From Lachnospiraceae bacterium (GTDB taxonomy: Bacteria; Bacillota; Clostridia; Lachnospirales; Lachnospiraceae), in assembly GCA_024682075.1 (NCBI GenBank), contig JAIKZQ010000021.1, positions 1 through 64,000 of the forward strand: 64,000 bases of DNA. Direction: 5' to 3'. Below the pieces are notes generated by a model. It ran no database searches, had not been told where the DNA came from, and saw only the letters and a list, made by a program, of their open reading frames with translations. The position numbers and the translations under genes are program-made. Below, piece by piece: positions 36,026-45,417 of this stretch (position 1 is the stretch's first letter; each line of letters opens with the position of its first letter).

Positions 36026-36622
36026 TTACTTATCCGAAATATCTGTAAACGCCTTCTTGAGTGCCGCCCAGATGACACACGCATAAGCAGTTCCGATGAG
36101 TGCAGTGAAGAGCTGTGTTACCGAGTAAGTAGTCCTGAGGATAGGAAGTTTTGCCTGCATGGCTTCAGGAAGAGTCACGACTGACAGCACTCCGTATGAG
36201 ATAGTAAGTGCCATGAACGCCCCCTTTGCAACGCTTCCGATTATTCCGCCCAGCAGAACATCAAGTGTCACGGTTCTCTTTTCACCGATCTTAACGTTGA
36301 ATCTGGATGCAGAATTGCCTTTTTTTCTTCCGGCGATCAACCACACTACTATCACGAGAACAAGATTTCCTGCCATGACGAGGGGCATTATCGCAGGCAC
36401 CACTTTCATGATTGGAGCTCCGGTTATGAGAAATGCGGTGACGGGGGTGATGATAGCAAGAGCGGCTCCCCAGAACAGTCCGCAGGTCAGAACTGCCAGG
36501 ATAAGGCAGGCGTTGATGATGGGACCTGTAATGTAGACACTGAAGTTCTTGAAGAACTGGCTAATGATGCATATTGCCAGGAGTGCCGCAGCTGCGGTAA
36601 TCTTTTTGGTACGGGTATTCAT
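36026..36622 (-). CDS. ECF-transporter S-component-like membrane protein
   Basis: 198 residues with five or six helices. TKKITAAAALLAICIISQFFKNFSVYITGPIINACLILAVLTCGLFWGAALAIITPVTAFL is the pattern of S-components that bind vitamins or related ligands and join a shared EcfAAT module. The ligand cannot be read from sequence and no ECF ATPase is near. It lies 33 bases after the MATE gene and probably shares its transcript. Confidence 0.65.
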   Translation of the reverse strand: MNTRTKKITAAAALLAICIISQFFKNFSVYITGPIINACLILAVLTCGLFWGAALAIITPVTAFLITGAPIMKVVPAIMPLVMAGNLVLVIVVWLIAGRKKGNSASRFNVKIGEKRTVTLDVLLGGIIGSVAKGAFMALTISYGVLSVVTLPEAMQAKLPILRTTYSVTQLFTALIGTAYACVIWAALKKAFTDISDK

Positions 36623-36655
36623 TTAAATCTCCTTTTTCTTTATATTGTCAAAGCC

Positions 36656-38083
36656 TTATGCTTTCTGAGTTTTTCCCATAGGCTCGACTGTTTCTTTGTA
36701 AACCATCTTGAAGAATATGATCGACAGGATGCACGATACTCCTTCTGATGCAAGGAAGCAATACCATACTTTTCCGACATCACCGGTAATCGCAGCAATT
36801 GCCCAGGCAACAGGCAGAAGGATAAGGAGCTGTCTGCATATCGAGATGATGAGCGAGTAAATGCTCTTGGAGAAAGCCTGGAACACGGTGCCGAGTGAAA
36901 TGGCGACCGCCGCAAAGGGGAAGTGTATCGCGATGATCCTCATTGCGGGGATTCCGATGGCTTTCATGTTCGCATCAGCCTCGAAGATGTCGAGGAGTTT
37001 ATCGGGGAAGAGTTCGAAGACCGCAGTTCCTACTGTCATTATGGACACTGCAAGAACGACACCGAACTTGAGTGCCTCATCGATCCTCTCTCTCTTTTTC
37101 GCTCCGAAGTTATAAGCAAGGACAGGGATGATGCCGTTGTTCATTCCGAAGACCGGCATGAAGAAGAAGCTCTGAAGCCTGAAGTACACGCCGTACACCG
37201 CAACAGCGGTCTCGGAGAAAGCACTGAGGATCTTGTTCATGAAAAAGCTCATAACGGACATGATGCTCATCATGAGTATCGAAGGCACGCCCACCGCATA
37301 GATTCGTCCGATCGTTCCGGCATCGGGCTTTACTATATTTTCAAGTTTGAAGTGTATCTCTTTATTTACTTTAAGGTTGAAGATCAGCGCAAGGAGTCCG
37401 GCAACGCACTGTCCGATGACGGTGGCGTATGCCGCTCCCGCAACACCGAAGGCGGGGCATCCGAAGAGTCCGAAGATCATTATGGGGTCAAGGATGATGT
37501 TTGTAACGGCACCCGCAGTCTGGGTGATCATAGAGTAGAAGGTAAGACCCGTTGACTGAAGGAGTCTTTCAAATGTCATCTGGCAGAACAGTCCTATCGA
37601 AAGGATCGTTACGATCTTGAGATATGAAGTTCCGTATTCGATGACTTCGGGAGTCTGAGACTGTGTCGCAATGAAAGGCTCAGCGGCAAAAAGGCCGAGC
37701 AGGGCGAAGGCGACATAGGAGCAAAAGGCCAGGAACACTCCGTTATTTGCGGCAGAATCGGATTTATCGAAGTGCTTGGCTCCGAGTGATGAAGAGAGCA
37801 TTGCATTTATGCCGACACCGGTTCCCGAACTGACTGCGATCATGAGGCTCTGCATGGGGAATGCAACCGTCACGGCGGTAAGTGCGGACTCTCCTATCTT
37901 GGCGACAAAGAAGCTGTCCACGATGTTGTAGAGCGCCTGGACGAGCATTGAGATCATCATGGGAAGTGACATCGAGATGATCAGGCTCTTTACGGGCTTT
38001 ACACCCATCTTGTTTTCTTTTACGACGCCTGCTGCACTGCCGCTTTCCGCAGGCGATGCATTATTTTCAAATTGATCTGACAT
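36656..38083 (-). CDS. MATE family efflux transporter
   Basis: 475 residues, 12 helices. LIISMSLPMMISMLVQALYNIVDSFFVAKIGESALTAVTVAFPMQSLMIAVSSGTGVGINAMLSSSLGA is the standard MATE N terminus, and the second half repeats the pattern from FGVVLAVSIM. Exports drugs or metabolites with Na+ or H+. AAGGAAAG precedes the start. The substrate is unknown. Confidence 0.9.
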   Translation of the reverse strand: MSDQFENNASPAESGSAAGVVKENKMGVKPVKSLIISMSLPMMISMLVQALYNIVDSFFVAKIGESALTAVTVAFPMQSLMIAVSSGTGVGINAMLSSSLGAKHFDKSDSAANNGVFLAFCSYVAFALLGLFAAEPFIATQSQTPEVIEYGTSYLKIVTILSIGLFCQMTFERLLQSTGLTFYSMITQTAGAVTNIILDPIMIFGLFGCPAFGVAGAAYATVIGQCVAGLLALIFNLKVNKEIHFKLENIVKPDAGTIGRIYAVGVPSILMMSIMSVMSFFMNKILSAFSETAVAVYGVYFRLQSFFFMPVFGMNNGIIPVLAYNFGAKKRERIDEALKFGVVLAVSIMTVGTAVFELFPDKLLDIFEADANMKAIGIPAMRIIAIHFPFAAVAISLGTVFQAFSKSIYSLIISICRQLLILLPVAWAIAAITGDVGKVWYCFLASEGVSCILSIIFFKMVYKETVEPMGKTQKA

Positions 38084-38100
38084 GTATTTCTTTCCTTAAA

Positions 38101-38129
38101 ATGACCATCCCATTATGCGGGATGGTCAT
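38101..38129 (-). terminator. Hairpin terminator after the diguanylate cyclase
   Basis: ATGACCATCCC (38101-38111) pairs with GGGATGGTCAT (38119-38129), four bases after the cyclase stop. On the minus strand only TTT follows before the MATE ribosome site, so read-through into the MATE gene is possible. Confidence 0.6.
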
Positions 38130-38133
38130 GTTT

Positions 38134-39282
38134 TCACGTTATGTGCGATACCGTTGAAGTGACTGCCGGCTTGGTTGAAACGACCTGGTTCCTTCCGTGT
38201 TCCTTGCCGAAATAGAGATTCTCATCCGCCTGTGTTACGAGTTTTTCGAGCGAATAGCCGGGCGCGTATGTTGAGACGCCGAGGGTCATCGTGAAGCGTA
38301 TCTGATTGCCTTCATATTCGACAATGTTATTCTCTATCCTGGATCTGATACGTTCTGCAACGGTCGTTGCAACGCTCCTGTTTCCTTTTACGAGGAGCAG
38401 GAATTCCTCACCGCCCCATCTGCAGACTGTATCTCCGTCTCTTACGCACGCTTTGAGTATCTCGGATACTCCGACAAGTGCCACATCTCCGCAATCATGG
38501 CCGTAGGTATCATTGATCTTCTTGAAGAAGTCTATATCAGCCATGACGAGACTGAATAATGCGCCGCTCTTTTTGGCTTCTGCAAGTGCCGCATCAAGAG
38601 CGGTCTCCATTGTGCGTCTGTTATAGAGCTTGGTCAGAGGATCGATGCTGGCCTCTAAGTCAAGGTTCGCATTCTGGTCAGCGAGCGTATCGAGTGACTT
38701 CTTGTAGCCGAGCACGAAAAAGTGCGACATCCATATGATGAGCTGGACGGATAACAGCAGGTTGAAGACAAACGCAAACGAGCCCTGCACAAGCGACAGC
38801 TGCTCCATGGGCTCAAAGATCTGGCCGATCGTATATGCTGCCAGAATTGTTATGAAGGTAAGGAGCGACCACACCATCGGTCTGAAGATCCTGTCGCCGT
38901 TCTTCATCACGAACATGCTGATGTAGTAATACAGCGGGATTATCGCAATGACATAAGTATAAAAGCCCGCCTCCCATCCGATCACAATGGTCGTGAGGAC
39001 CATCTGGAAAATGATCTCGAGGAAGGTAAGAAGATATCCCCTTGAAACCCTGCCTTCGCGTACAACGCTATAGCAATACGAATAGTATGCCGTGGCAATG
39101 ACGTTATAAAGGGACAGCTCCCACACGCCCATGATGTGATACATGAACATCATGAATACATGGACTCCTATAATAAAGACCGCAAGAATCTCCAGGATCT
39201 CCTGATGGTTCACACCGTAGGATCCCGTTATCACCCGCTCTAACTGGCTCTGTCTCTTTTGCTTTTCAGGCTGGTCAGCCAT
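38134..39282 (-). CDS. Diguanylate cyclase with six-helix membrane sensor
   Basis: 382 residues. Six hydrophobic segments in residues 28-200, then a GGDEF domain: DPLTKLYNRRTMETAL, DIDFFKKINDTYGHDCGD and the active site RWGGEEFLLLVKG. Makes cyclic di-GMP from GTP at the membrane. An RxxD inhibitory site upstream of GGEEF reads RDGD, which is the expected form. Proximity to polysaccharide genes makes a control link possible but not shown. Confidence 0.92.
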   Translation of the reverse strand: MADQPEKQKRQSQLERVITGSYGVNHQEILEILAVFIIGVHVFMMFMYHIMGVWELSLYNVIATAYYSYCYSVVREGRVSRGYLLTFLEIIFQMVLTTIVIGWEAGFYTYVIAIIPLYYYISMFVMKNGDRIFRPMVWSLLTFITILAAYTIGQIFEPMEQLSLVQGSFAFVFNLLLSVQLIIWMSHFFVLGYKKSLDTLADQNANLDLEASIDPLTKLYNRRTMETALDAALAEAKKSGALFSLVMADIDFFKKINDTYGHDCGDVALVGVSEILKACVRDGDTVCRWGGEEFLLLVKGNRSVATTVAERIRSRIENNIVEYEGNQIRFTMTLGVSTYAPGYSLEKLVTQADENLYFGKEHGRNQVVSTKPAVTSTVSHIT

Positions 39283-39409
39283 CCAAAACCTCCGGGGAGC
39301 ATACTTATCTGCATATGTAAACAGACAAAATTATTTTATCATACTCGGGGGAAAAACGCGAATTTTGAAACAGTTTCCACGGTTAGTGCAGGGAAACTGT
39401 CTTGAGAGA

Positions 39410-41383
39410 TCACCGGATGATTGAAAGTATCTCATCAAGATATGCGAAATAATCCGGGAAAGTCTTCGAACAGCATGAAGGATCCAGTATACTGATGCCT
39501 TTTTCTTTTATTCCCAGGAGCGAAAAAGCCATTGCCATGCGGTGGTCGCCGTAGGTCTCTATCTCGGCAGGCTTAAGCGAACCTGATTTAATGTATATCG
39601 CATCATTATCGCAGCGAAGCTCGGTGCTGTACCCTGCTCTTTCGAGCTCGTTTATTATCGCCGCCTCGCGATCGCTTTCCTGAAGCCTTAAATGACTGCT
39701 GCACATTATGGTGAGGGGCTTTCCGTAATAGGGGACAAGCGCCGCAAGTGTCATGGTCTGATCGGAGCAGGCGGTCATGTAAATGATCTTGGTATTGCCG
39801 GGCAGCTGAGCATCCGTTTCTTTCACGTCTCTTCCGGGCGGCATGGGGACGATCTTTTCAGGCTTGCCGGAAAGAGGAACCACTTTGAAATCTCCCGTTT
39901 CCGACACATTGGCAGCAAGTCCGAGACGATGCAGTGCATCGATGAACCTTATGTCATCCTGCATGGTATCCCATCCGAGTCCCTTAACGGTAACCGGTCT
40001 GCCCACGAGCGGACTGAGCGCATAAAAGTATGCCGCAGCCGAAGCGTCGGGCTCGATGAGGTATTCTGCCGCCTTAGGTATCCCGCTTTTTACAATGTAT
40101 CCGACGTGCCCTTTAGACGTGAATTTTTCCCCCGTTGAAAACGGGACATTTTTCTCTGTATCTTCTATCAGCTTCTCACTTGCAATTCCGAAGGACTCCA
40201 GAACCTTTCTCGTTATCTCGACGTATGAAAGGTTTGCTGCGATGCTGCCCATACGGAGCCTGATGTCTCTGCCCGAAAGAGGCGCGGCGATGATAAGAGC
40301 GCTCAAAAACTGGGAGCTCTTTCCGATATCCACGCACACCTCATCCTTGTTAAATCCGTGGGGCTTTATGGTAAAAGGAAAGAATCCTTCCACGCCCTCA
40401 TATACGACTTCACAGCCGAGTTCCTTAAGACAGTCAAGGAGTGAAGCCATGGGACGTTTTTTCATCTGATCGGATGAATCCATGTGGTAGATGCCGCCGT
40501 CCGTTGCCCCAAGTACCGCAGTGAGGAATCTTGCAGCGGTCCCGGCGGATCCGACATTGAGGCTTGCTTCCTTGTTCGGGATCCTGCCTCCGCATCCGTA
40601 TACGCGTATCGTGCAGGCTTCCCTGTCAGTTTCGGTCCTGATTCCAAGCGATTCCATGCAATTCAGCAGGCTTTCCGTATCATCCGAAAAAAGTGCACCC
40701 TCAAGGAGTGATTCACCCTCTGCAAGCATTGCGGCAAGAAGAGCCCTGTTAGTGATGCTCTTTGATCCCGGAACCGTTATCGAAAGCGTACCGTCTGCTT
40801 CTTCGGTGATCTTACCTGTATGAGCCTTCAAAAGCGGCTTTCTGTCAAAACTGTATACGGGAGCATCCTTGACAAACCAGAGGCTGTCAACAACATCACC
40901 GTCAGAACACTTTTCTCCGCACTCGGTCCGAACAACGCGGTATCCGGCATTTTCGTGAAGCTTTATGCTGGCTGCATTGGTGCTTATCACTTTCGCAGTA
41001 ATGTGAAGGAGCCCGAGCTTTTTAAATCCTGTCTCCTCCCCGATGAGCTTCACCGCTTCCGTGGCAAGGCCCTGACCCGCGGGTGCATCCTCGGAAAAGA
41101 ACACCCCCGACTCTCCGGTCATAGTGGCGGGATCGAAGTGCTGGAGATATACGGACCCTATGGGAGCATCACCTTCCTTCAGACAGACGATGTACTGCCA
41201 CACCTGCCCTGCATCCACCTTATTCTTAAGCCAGTCGGCATGCTCCTCAGCCGTTATGGGCTTCCTGTAGTAGAAATTCCTGACAGTCCTTTCACAGTTT
41301 CTCCACTCAAGCACCATTTCGGTATCAGCTTCCGTGATGGGGCGTAAATATATGCGGTTTCCGTATATTATCTCTTTATCCAT
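39410..41383 (-). CDS. aroA: GNAT acetyltransferase fused to 3-phosphoshikimate 1-carboxyvinyltransferase (EPSP synthase)
   Basis: 657 residues. Residues 1-178 are a GNAT domain (LRPITEADTEMVLEWRN; acetyl-CoA loop PAGQGLATEA). Residues 185-657 are EPSP synthase, the sixth shikimate-pathway enzyme, joining shikimate-3-P and PEP: PGSKSITNR at 205-213, NVGSAGTAARFL, KSSQFLSAL, SDQTMT (the catalytic Asp region), YGDHRMAMAFSLL and CCSKTFPDYF. One change: the usual RVKESDR motif reads RLQESDR, replacing a PEP-contacting Lys by Gln. No other aromatic-pathway gene is near. The reading frame through the junction is continuous with no stop and no internal ribosome site that I can see, so the fusion looks real. 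Confidence 0.88.
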   Translation of the reverse strand: MDKEIIYGNRIYLRPITEADTEMVLEWRNCERTVRNFYYRKPITAEEHADWLKNKVDAGQVWQYIVCLKEGDAPIGSVYLQHFDPATMTGESGVFFSEDAPAGQGLATEAVKLIGEETGFKKLGLLHITAKVISTNAASIKLHENAGYRVVRTECGEKCSDGDVVDSLWFVKDAPVYSFDRKPLLKAHTGKITEEADGTLSITVPGSKSITNRALLAAMLAEGESLLEGALFSDDTESLLNCMESLGIRTETDREACTIRVYGCGGRIPNKEASLNVGSAGTAARFLTAVLGATDGGIYHMDSSDQMKKRPMASLLDCLKELGCEVVYEGVEGFFPFTIKPHGFNKDEVCVDIGKSSQFLSALIIAAPLSGRDIRLRMGSIAANLSYVEITRKVLESFGIASEKLIEDTEKNVPFSTGEKFTSKGHVGYIVKSGIPKAAEYLIEPDASAAAYFYALSPLVGRPVTVKGLGWDTMQDDIRFIDALHRLGLAANVSETGDFKVVPLSGKPEKIVPMPPGRDVKETDAQLPGNTKIIYMTACSDQTMTLAALVPYYGKPLTIMCSSHLRLQESDREAAIINELERAGYSTELRCDNDAIYIKSGSLKPAEIETYGDHRMAMAFSLLGIKEKGISILDPSCCSKTFPDYFAYLDEILSIIR

Positions 41384-41458
41384 AACTTATCTTGAAACAA
41401 GGGTGTGCGCCGTTCTCCCGTCCACATTTTCCCAGCACCGGGACCCGCAGATTAACAG

Positions 41459-41526
41459 GTGAACGGAGGGACGGTTCCTCCGTTCAGATTAACAGGTGAA
41501 CGGAGGAACCGTCCCTTCGTTCACTT
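41459..41526. repeat. REP-like palindrome pair, copy group 1
   Basis: Two units of the same 27-base palindrome in opposite orientation: TGAACGGAGG...CCTCCGTTCA (41460-41486) and TGAACGGAGG...CTTCGTTCA (41498-41524), the inner bases reading GACGGTT in one and AACCGTCC in the other. The second unit contains the clpX stop codon. Confidence 0.85.
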
Positions 41527-43353
41527 CTCTCCGTAGAACTCGCTCCAGGTTCCTTCCTGCTTATCCTCTATTGCGGGCGTTCCTCTCATTCCGATGACAG
41601 GTGCTCCCTTTCCTTTCAGGTAATCCGCAGTGATGGTGACCGTTCCGATGTTTTCATCCTTGGGTATCTCATACATGATGTCGAGCATGTAATCCTCAAT
41701 GATGCTCCTGAGTCCCCTGGCTCCGGTCTTGAGTTCAAGAGCCTTATCGGCAATGACCTCGAGTGCATCATCGTCAAACTCAAGCTTTACCTCATCGAGC
41801 TCAAGGAGCTTCTGATACTGCTTAAGGATGGCGTTCTTAGGCTCTGTCATGATCTTGATGAGCATTTCCTTGGTAAGGTTCTGCAGGGTCGTGACTATGG
41901 GAAGACGTCCTATGAACTCGGGGATCATTCCGAATTTTCTGATATCCTCGGTCGTGACCTTGGAAAGAATGTCGGGGTCTTTTTCATATGCATCCTTGAG
42001 AGTCCCGCCAAATCCGATCGAGTTGGTCTTGGAAAGTCTCTCCTTGATAATGTCATCAAGTCCCGGGAATGCGCCTCCGCAAATGAAGAGGATGTTTCTG
42101 GTATTGACCGTTGCAAGAGGAACCATTGCACCCTTGCTTGATGCGCCGACGGGAACTTCGACCTCGGATCCCTCTAAGAGCTTGAGCATTCCCTGCTGAA
42201 CGCTCTCGCCGGAAACATCACGATGGTTGGAGTTTTCTTTTTTGGCGATCTTATCTATCTCGTCGATGAAGACGATTCCGTTCTCCGCCTTTTCGACATC
42301 ATTGTCAGCCGCTGCAAGGAGCTTGGAAATGACACTTTCGATGTCGTCGCCTATGTATCCCGCCTCGGTAAGCGAGGTGGCGTCTGCAATTGCAAGAGGC
42401 ACGTCGAGGAGCTTTGCCAGCATCCTGACCATATACGTCTTGCCGCATCCGGTGGGACCGATGAGAAGGATATTGGACTTTTCTATCTCAATGGAATCCT
42501 GGGTGCCGGTCGCAACTCTCTTGTAATGATTGTAGACCGCAACGGACATGACCTTCTTCGCATGCTCCTGGCCGACAACGTACTTATCAAGGCTTTCCTT
42601 GATCTTGTGAGGTGCGGGAAGGTTCTTGATGTCGATGAGCGGCTTGGATTCACCGCTCTTCTTCTTAAGTTTCTGCTTGTTGGGGATGCCTCCGATTCCC
42701 TGGAGATTGGCCAGGTTGATGACCCCGAAAGGGAAAGGAGTACCGAACGGCGAAATAGGCCGTCCCTGAGGACGCTTGGGGTTAGGGCCGTTAGGGTTGG
42801 TGCCATTAGGTGTAGTGCCGGGAGCAGCATCAGGGTTGGTATCGGGGGTCTGGATAATGCCGGGAGCAGCATCCGGAGACGATTCTGCACCGCCGTGAGT
42901 TGCTTCTGCATCGCCTGCTGCCGGATTATTCTGAGCATTATTGCCCTGTGTGGCATTCCTGAATGCGGCATCCTGTGCTTCAAGCATCTTGCGGAGTTCT
43001 TCATCCGTGGGAAGGTGCTGTCCGGAAAGGACACCCTGATAATCAAATGAAGCCACGGTGTCCATGGTCTTCTGCATGCAATCGGGGCAGACGCAGATAC
43101 CGCCTGGAAGGCGGAACATCTTGCCGGTCTTGGACTCGGGACGCCTGCACACAAAGCAGACATCCTCATAGGTCGACGAGTCCGATTTTCCGGCATCGCC
43201 GGTCCTGGAAGCATCGCTGTGGCCTTCGGTAAGGTCTGTGTCAGGCACTGAGTTTGATTCGTTGTCGTTATTCATGTTCTCTTTTTCACAGGAAGAACCC
43301 TCGGGAGCATCCGAGGGTTCCAGTGTATCATTTCTGTTATTATCGTTATCCAT
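41521..43353 (-). CDS. clpX: ClpX-type AAA+ unfoldase, extended variant without RKH loop
   Basis: 610 residues against about 420 for normal ClpX. Order: acidic Asn/Asp-rich extension 1-64; C4 zinc-binding domain C66/C69/C89/C92; Pro/Asn/Gly/Ala-rich linker about 130-205; AAA+ core with Walker A GPTGCGKT 299-306, pore loop GYIG 332-335, Walker B IVFIDEIDKIA 360-370, and the ClpP-docking IGF tripeptide 446-448; C-terminal ClpB-D2-like domain. The RKH substrate loop, present in ordinary ClpX between Walker B and the sensor as GGRKHPHQ, is replaced by ASSKGAMV (404-411). No clpP or tig lies next to it, so this may be a paralogue with other substrates. Confidence 0.88.
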   Translation of the reverse strand: MDNDNNRNDTLEPSDAPEGSSCEKENMNNDNESNSVPDTDLTEGHSDASRTGDAGKSDSSTYEDVCFVCRRPESKTGKMFRLPGGICVCPDCMQKTMDTVASFDYQGVLSGQHLPTDEELRKMLEAQDAAFRNATQGNNAQNNPAAGDAEATHGGAESSPDAAPGIIQTPDTNPDAAPGTTPNGTNPNGPNPKRPQGRPISPFGTPFPFGVINLANLQGIGGIPNKQKLKKKSGESKPLIDIKNLPAPHKIKESLDKYVVGQEHAKKVMSVAVYNHYKRVATGTQDSIEIEKSNILLIGPTGCGKTYMVRMLAKLLDVPLAIADATSLTEAGYIGDDIESVISKLLAAADNDVEKAENGIVFIDEIDKIAKKENSNHRDVSGESVQQGMLKLLEGSEVEVPVGASSKGAMVPLATVNTRNILFICGGAFPGLDDIIKERLSKTNSIGFGGTLKDAYEKDPDILSKVTTEDIRKFGMIPEFIGRLPIVTTLQNLTKEMLIKIMTEPKNAILKQYQKLLELDEVKLEFDDDALEVIADKALELKTGARGLRSIIEDYMLDIMYEIPKDENIGTVTITADYLKGKGAPVIGMRGTPAIEDKQEGTWSEFYGEK

Positions 43354-43450
43354 AATTCAAGTCATCCTTTCGGGAACGGGTAAAACAAAAAGCGGTTCTA
43401 TTATATCCTACAAAAAGGGCTCATGACTATGGATTTATCAAAGTTTTAGT

Positions 43451-45364
43451 TCATTTAGATACTTTTAAGCATCTGATGGAATTAAGGACTGCGATGACCA
43501 TGACGCCAACGTCGGCAAATATGGCCATCCACATGTTGGCAAAGCCGAGAGCGCCGAGGATCATTATGAGGACCTTGATGCCGATCGCGGCATAGATGTT
43601 CTGTTTCACGATCCTGAGGCATTTGCGTGAGATCTTCATCGCAAGAGCGATGCGGGCGGGATCATCATCCATCAGGACCACATCGGCACTTTCTATCGCG
43701 GCATCCGATCCCATTGCGCCCATTGCGATGCCTATGTCCACTCTGGAAAGCACGGGAGCGTCATTGATTCCGTCGCCGACAAATGCCACTTTTTCTTTTC
43801 CTTTTTTATCGGAAAGGAGCTCTTCAATCTCATCAACCTTGTCACCGGGAAGGAGTCCGGCCTTGAACTCGCTGATACCGAGCTGACCGGCAATCTGCCT
43901 TGCGCTTTCCTCCCTGTCACCAGTGAGCATCACGATGCGGCGCATGCCCTGAGCCTTAAGGCTTCGCATGGCCTCTGCCGCTGTGGGTTTAATGGTATCC
44001 GAAATGATGATATATCCGGCATACATTCCGTCTGCTGCTACGTGAACTATCGTCCCGCTGGTTTCATCCTCGCCCGCGGCAAGTCCGAGTTCTTCGATGA
44101 GTCTGTCATTTCCCGCATATATCTCGCATTCGGACGTTTTAACCCTCACACCTTTTCCGGGAATGGTCTCATCTTCGAGGATTGATTTTTCCGATGAAAG
44201 CTGTCCGCAGTTCTGTGCGTATTTTTTTATTGATACGGCGATCGGATGGTCGGAGTAGTTCTCGGCGATTGCAGCATACCTGACGAGCTGATCTTCAGTA
44301 ATGTCACCGAAAGGAACAACCTTCGTGACTTCAAATGTTCCCTTTGTAAGGGTTCCGGTCTTGTCAAAAGCAATGATCCTTGTCTCGGAAAGAGCTTCAA
44401 GATAATTCGAGCCTTTCACGAGGATACCTCTTGATGATGCAGCGCCGATGCCGGCAAAAAAGCTTAAAGGTATCGATATGACCAGTGCGCAGGGGCAGCT
44501 GATGACGAGGAAAGTAAGTGCCCTGATGATCCATGTGCTCCAGAGAGTCGCTTTCCCTGCAACGAGCAGGAAAACAGGCGGGATCAGCGCAAGGGCAAGT
44601 GCAAGGAAACAGACGATAGGAGTATAGTACCTTGCAAACTTCGAGATGAAGTTCTCTGACTTACTCTTTTTCATTGAGGAATTCTCAACCATCTCAAGGA
44701 TCTTCGAAACGGTGGATTCTCCGAATTCTTTTGTAGTCTCGATCTTAAGAAGGCCCGTGATGTTAACGCAGCCGCTTATGACATCATCGCCTTCCTGTAC
44801 CGTGACGGGAACACTCTCACCGGTAAGCGCCGATGTGTCAAGGCTTGCGGTTCCTTCCACGATGTGACCGTCGATGGGGATCTTCTCGCCGGCCTTCACC
44901 ACGATGATGCTTCCTATCTCAACGTCGTCGGGATCTGTTTTTTCAAGCTCTCCGTTTTCATTCTGGATATTGGCATAGTCGGGGCGTATGTCCATGAGGG
45001 CCGTGATGTTCCTGCGGCTCTTTCCTACGGCAACGCTCTGGAAAAGCTCACCTATCTGGTAGAAAAGCATTACCGCAACGCCCTCTAAGAAGCCTCCCTC
45101 CTCTCCGCTTGTGAAAAGTCCGAGGAGGATCGCACCGATCGTCGCAACTGTCATGAGAAAGCATTCATCGAAGACCTGTCCGTGCGTGATGCCGTGAAAA
45201 GCTTTCAGGAGTATGTCATATCCGATGATTATGTAGGGGATCATGTAGAGAGCAAATTCAAGCAATATCGGCAGCTCGATAAAATGAAGCACGATCTGAA
45301 GCAGGGCAAGACATGCGATGCTTGCGATGATGCGGTATAGAGTTTTCTTCTGCTTCTTTGTCAT
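43451..45364 (-). CDS. Heavy-metal P1B-type ATPase without N-terminal HMA domain
   Basis: 637 residues. ISCPCALVISIPLSFFAGIG is the CPC metal site of helix 6, FDKTGTLTKG the phosphorylation site, SDHPIAVSI the HP locus, TGESVPV the actuator and DGINDAPVLSRVDIGIAMG the hinge. The CPC plus the helix after it (SIPLSF) and the C-terminal helix look like the Zn/Cd/Pb (ZntA/CadA) class more than the copper class; this is a judgement from motif. The metal-binding HMA domain is a separate upstream gene, 45418-45636, so the pump is split. Regulated from 45664-45735. Confidence 0.92.
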   Translation of the reverse strand: MTKKQKKTLYRIIASIACLALLQIVLHFIELPILLEFALYMIPYIIIGYDILLKAFHGITHGQVFDECFLMTVATIGAILLGLFTSGEEGGFLEGVAVMLFYQIGELFQSVAVGKSRRNITALMDIRPDYANIQNENGELEKTDPDDVEIGSIIVVKAGEKIPIDGHIVEGTASLDTSALTGESVPVTVQEGDDVISGCVNITGLLKIETTKEFGESTVSKILEMVENSSMKKSKSENFISKFARYYTPIVCFLALALALIPPVFLLVAGKATLWSTWIIRALTFLVISCPCALVISIPLSFFAGIGAASSRGILVKGSNYLEALSETRIIAFDKTGTLTKGTFEVTKVVPFGDITEDQLVRYAAIAENYSDHPIAVSIKKYAQNCGQLSSEKSILEDETIPGKGVRVKTSECEIYAGNDRLIEELGLAAGEDETSGTIVHVAADGMYAGYIIISDTIKPTAAEAMRSLKAQGMRRIVMLTGDREESARQIAGQLGISEFKAGLLPGDKVDEIEELLSDKKGKEKVAFVGDGINDAPVLSRVDIGIAMGAMGSDAAIESADVVLMDDDPARIALAMKISRKCLRIVKQNIYAAIGIKVLIMILGALGFANMWMAIFADVGVMVIAVLNSIRCLKVSK

Positions 45365-45417
45365 AAGTTTAGTCCTGTTATCTGCCTGAATGTATCGGCC
45401 TTAATATCAAGGTCTTA

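Noticed and set aside
42223..43050. 275-codon open frame on the plus strand opposite clpX
   Set aside because: Shadow of the clpX frame; the composition (Val/Gly/Ile/Arg-rich) is that of reverse-read coding DNA.
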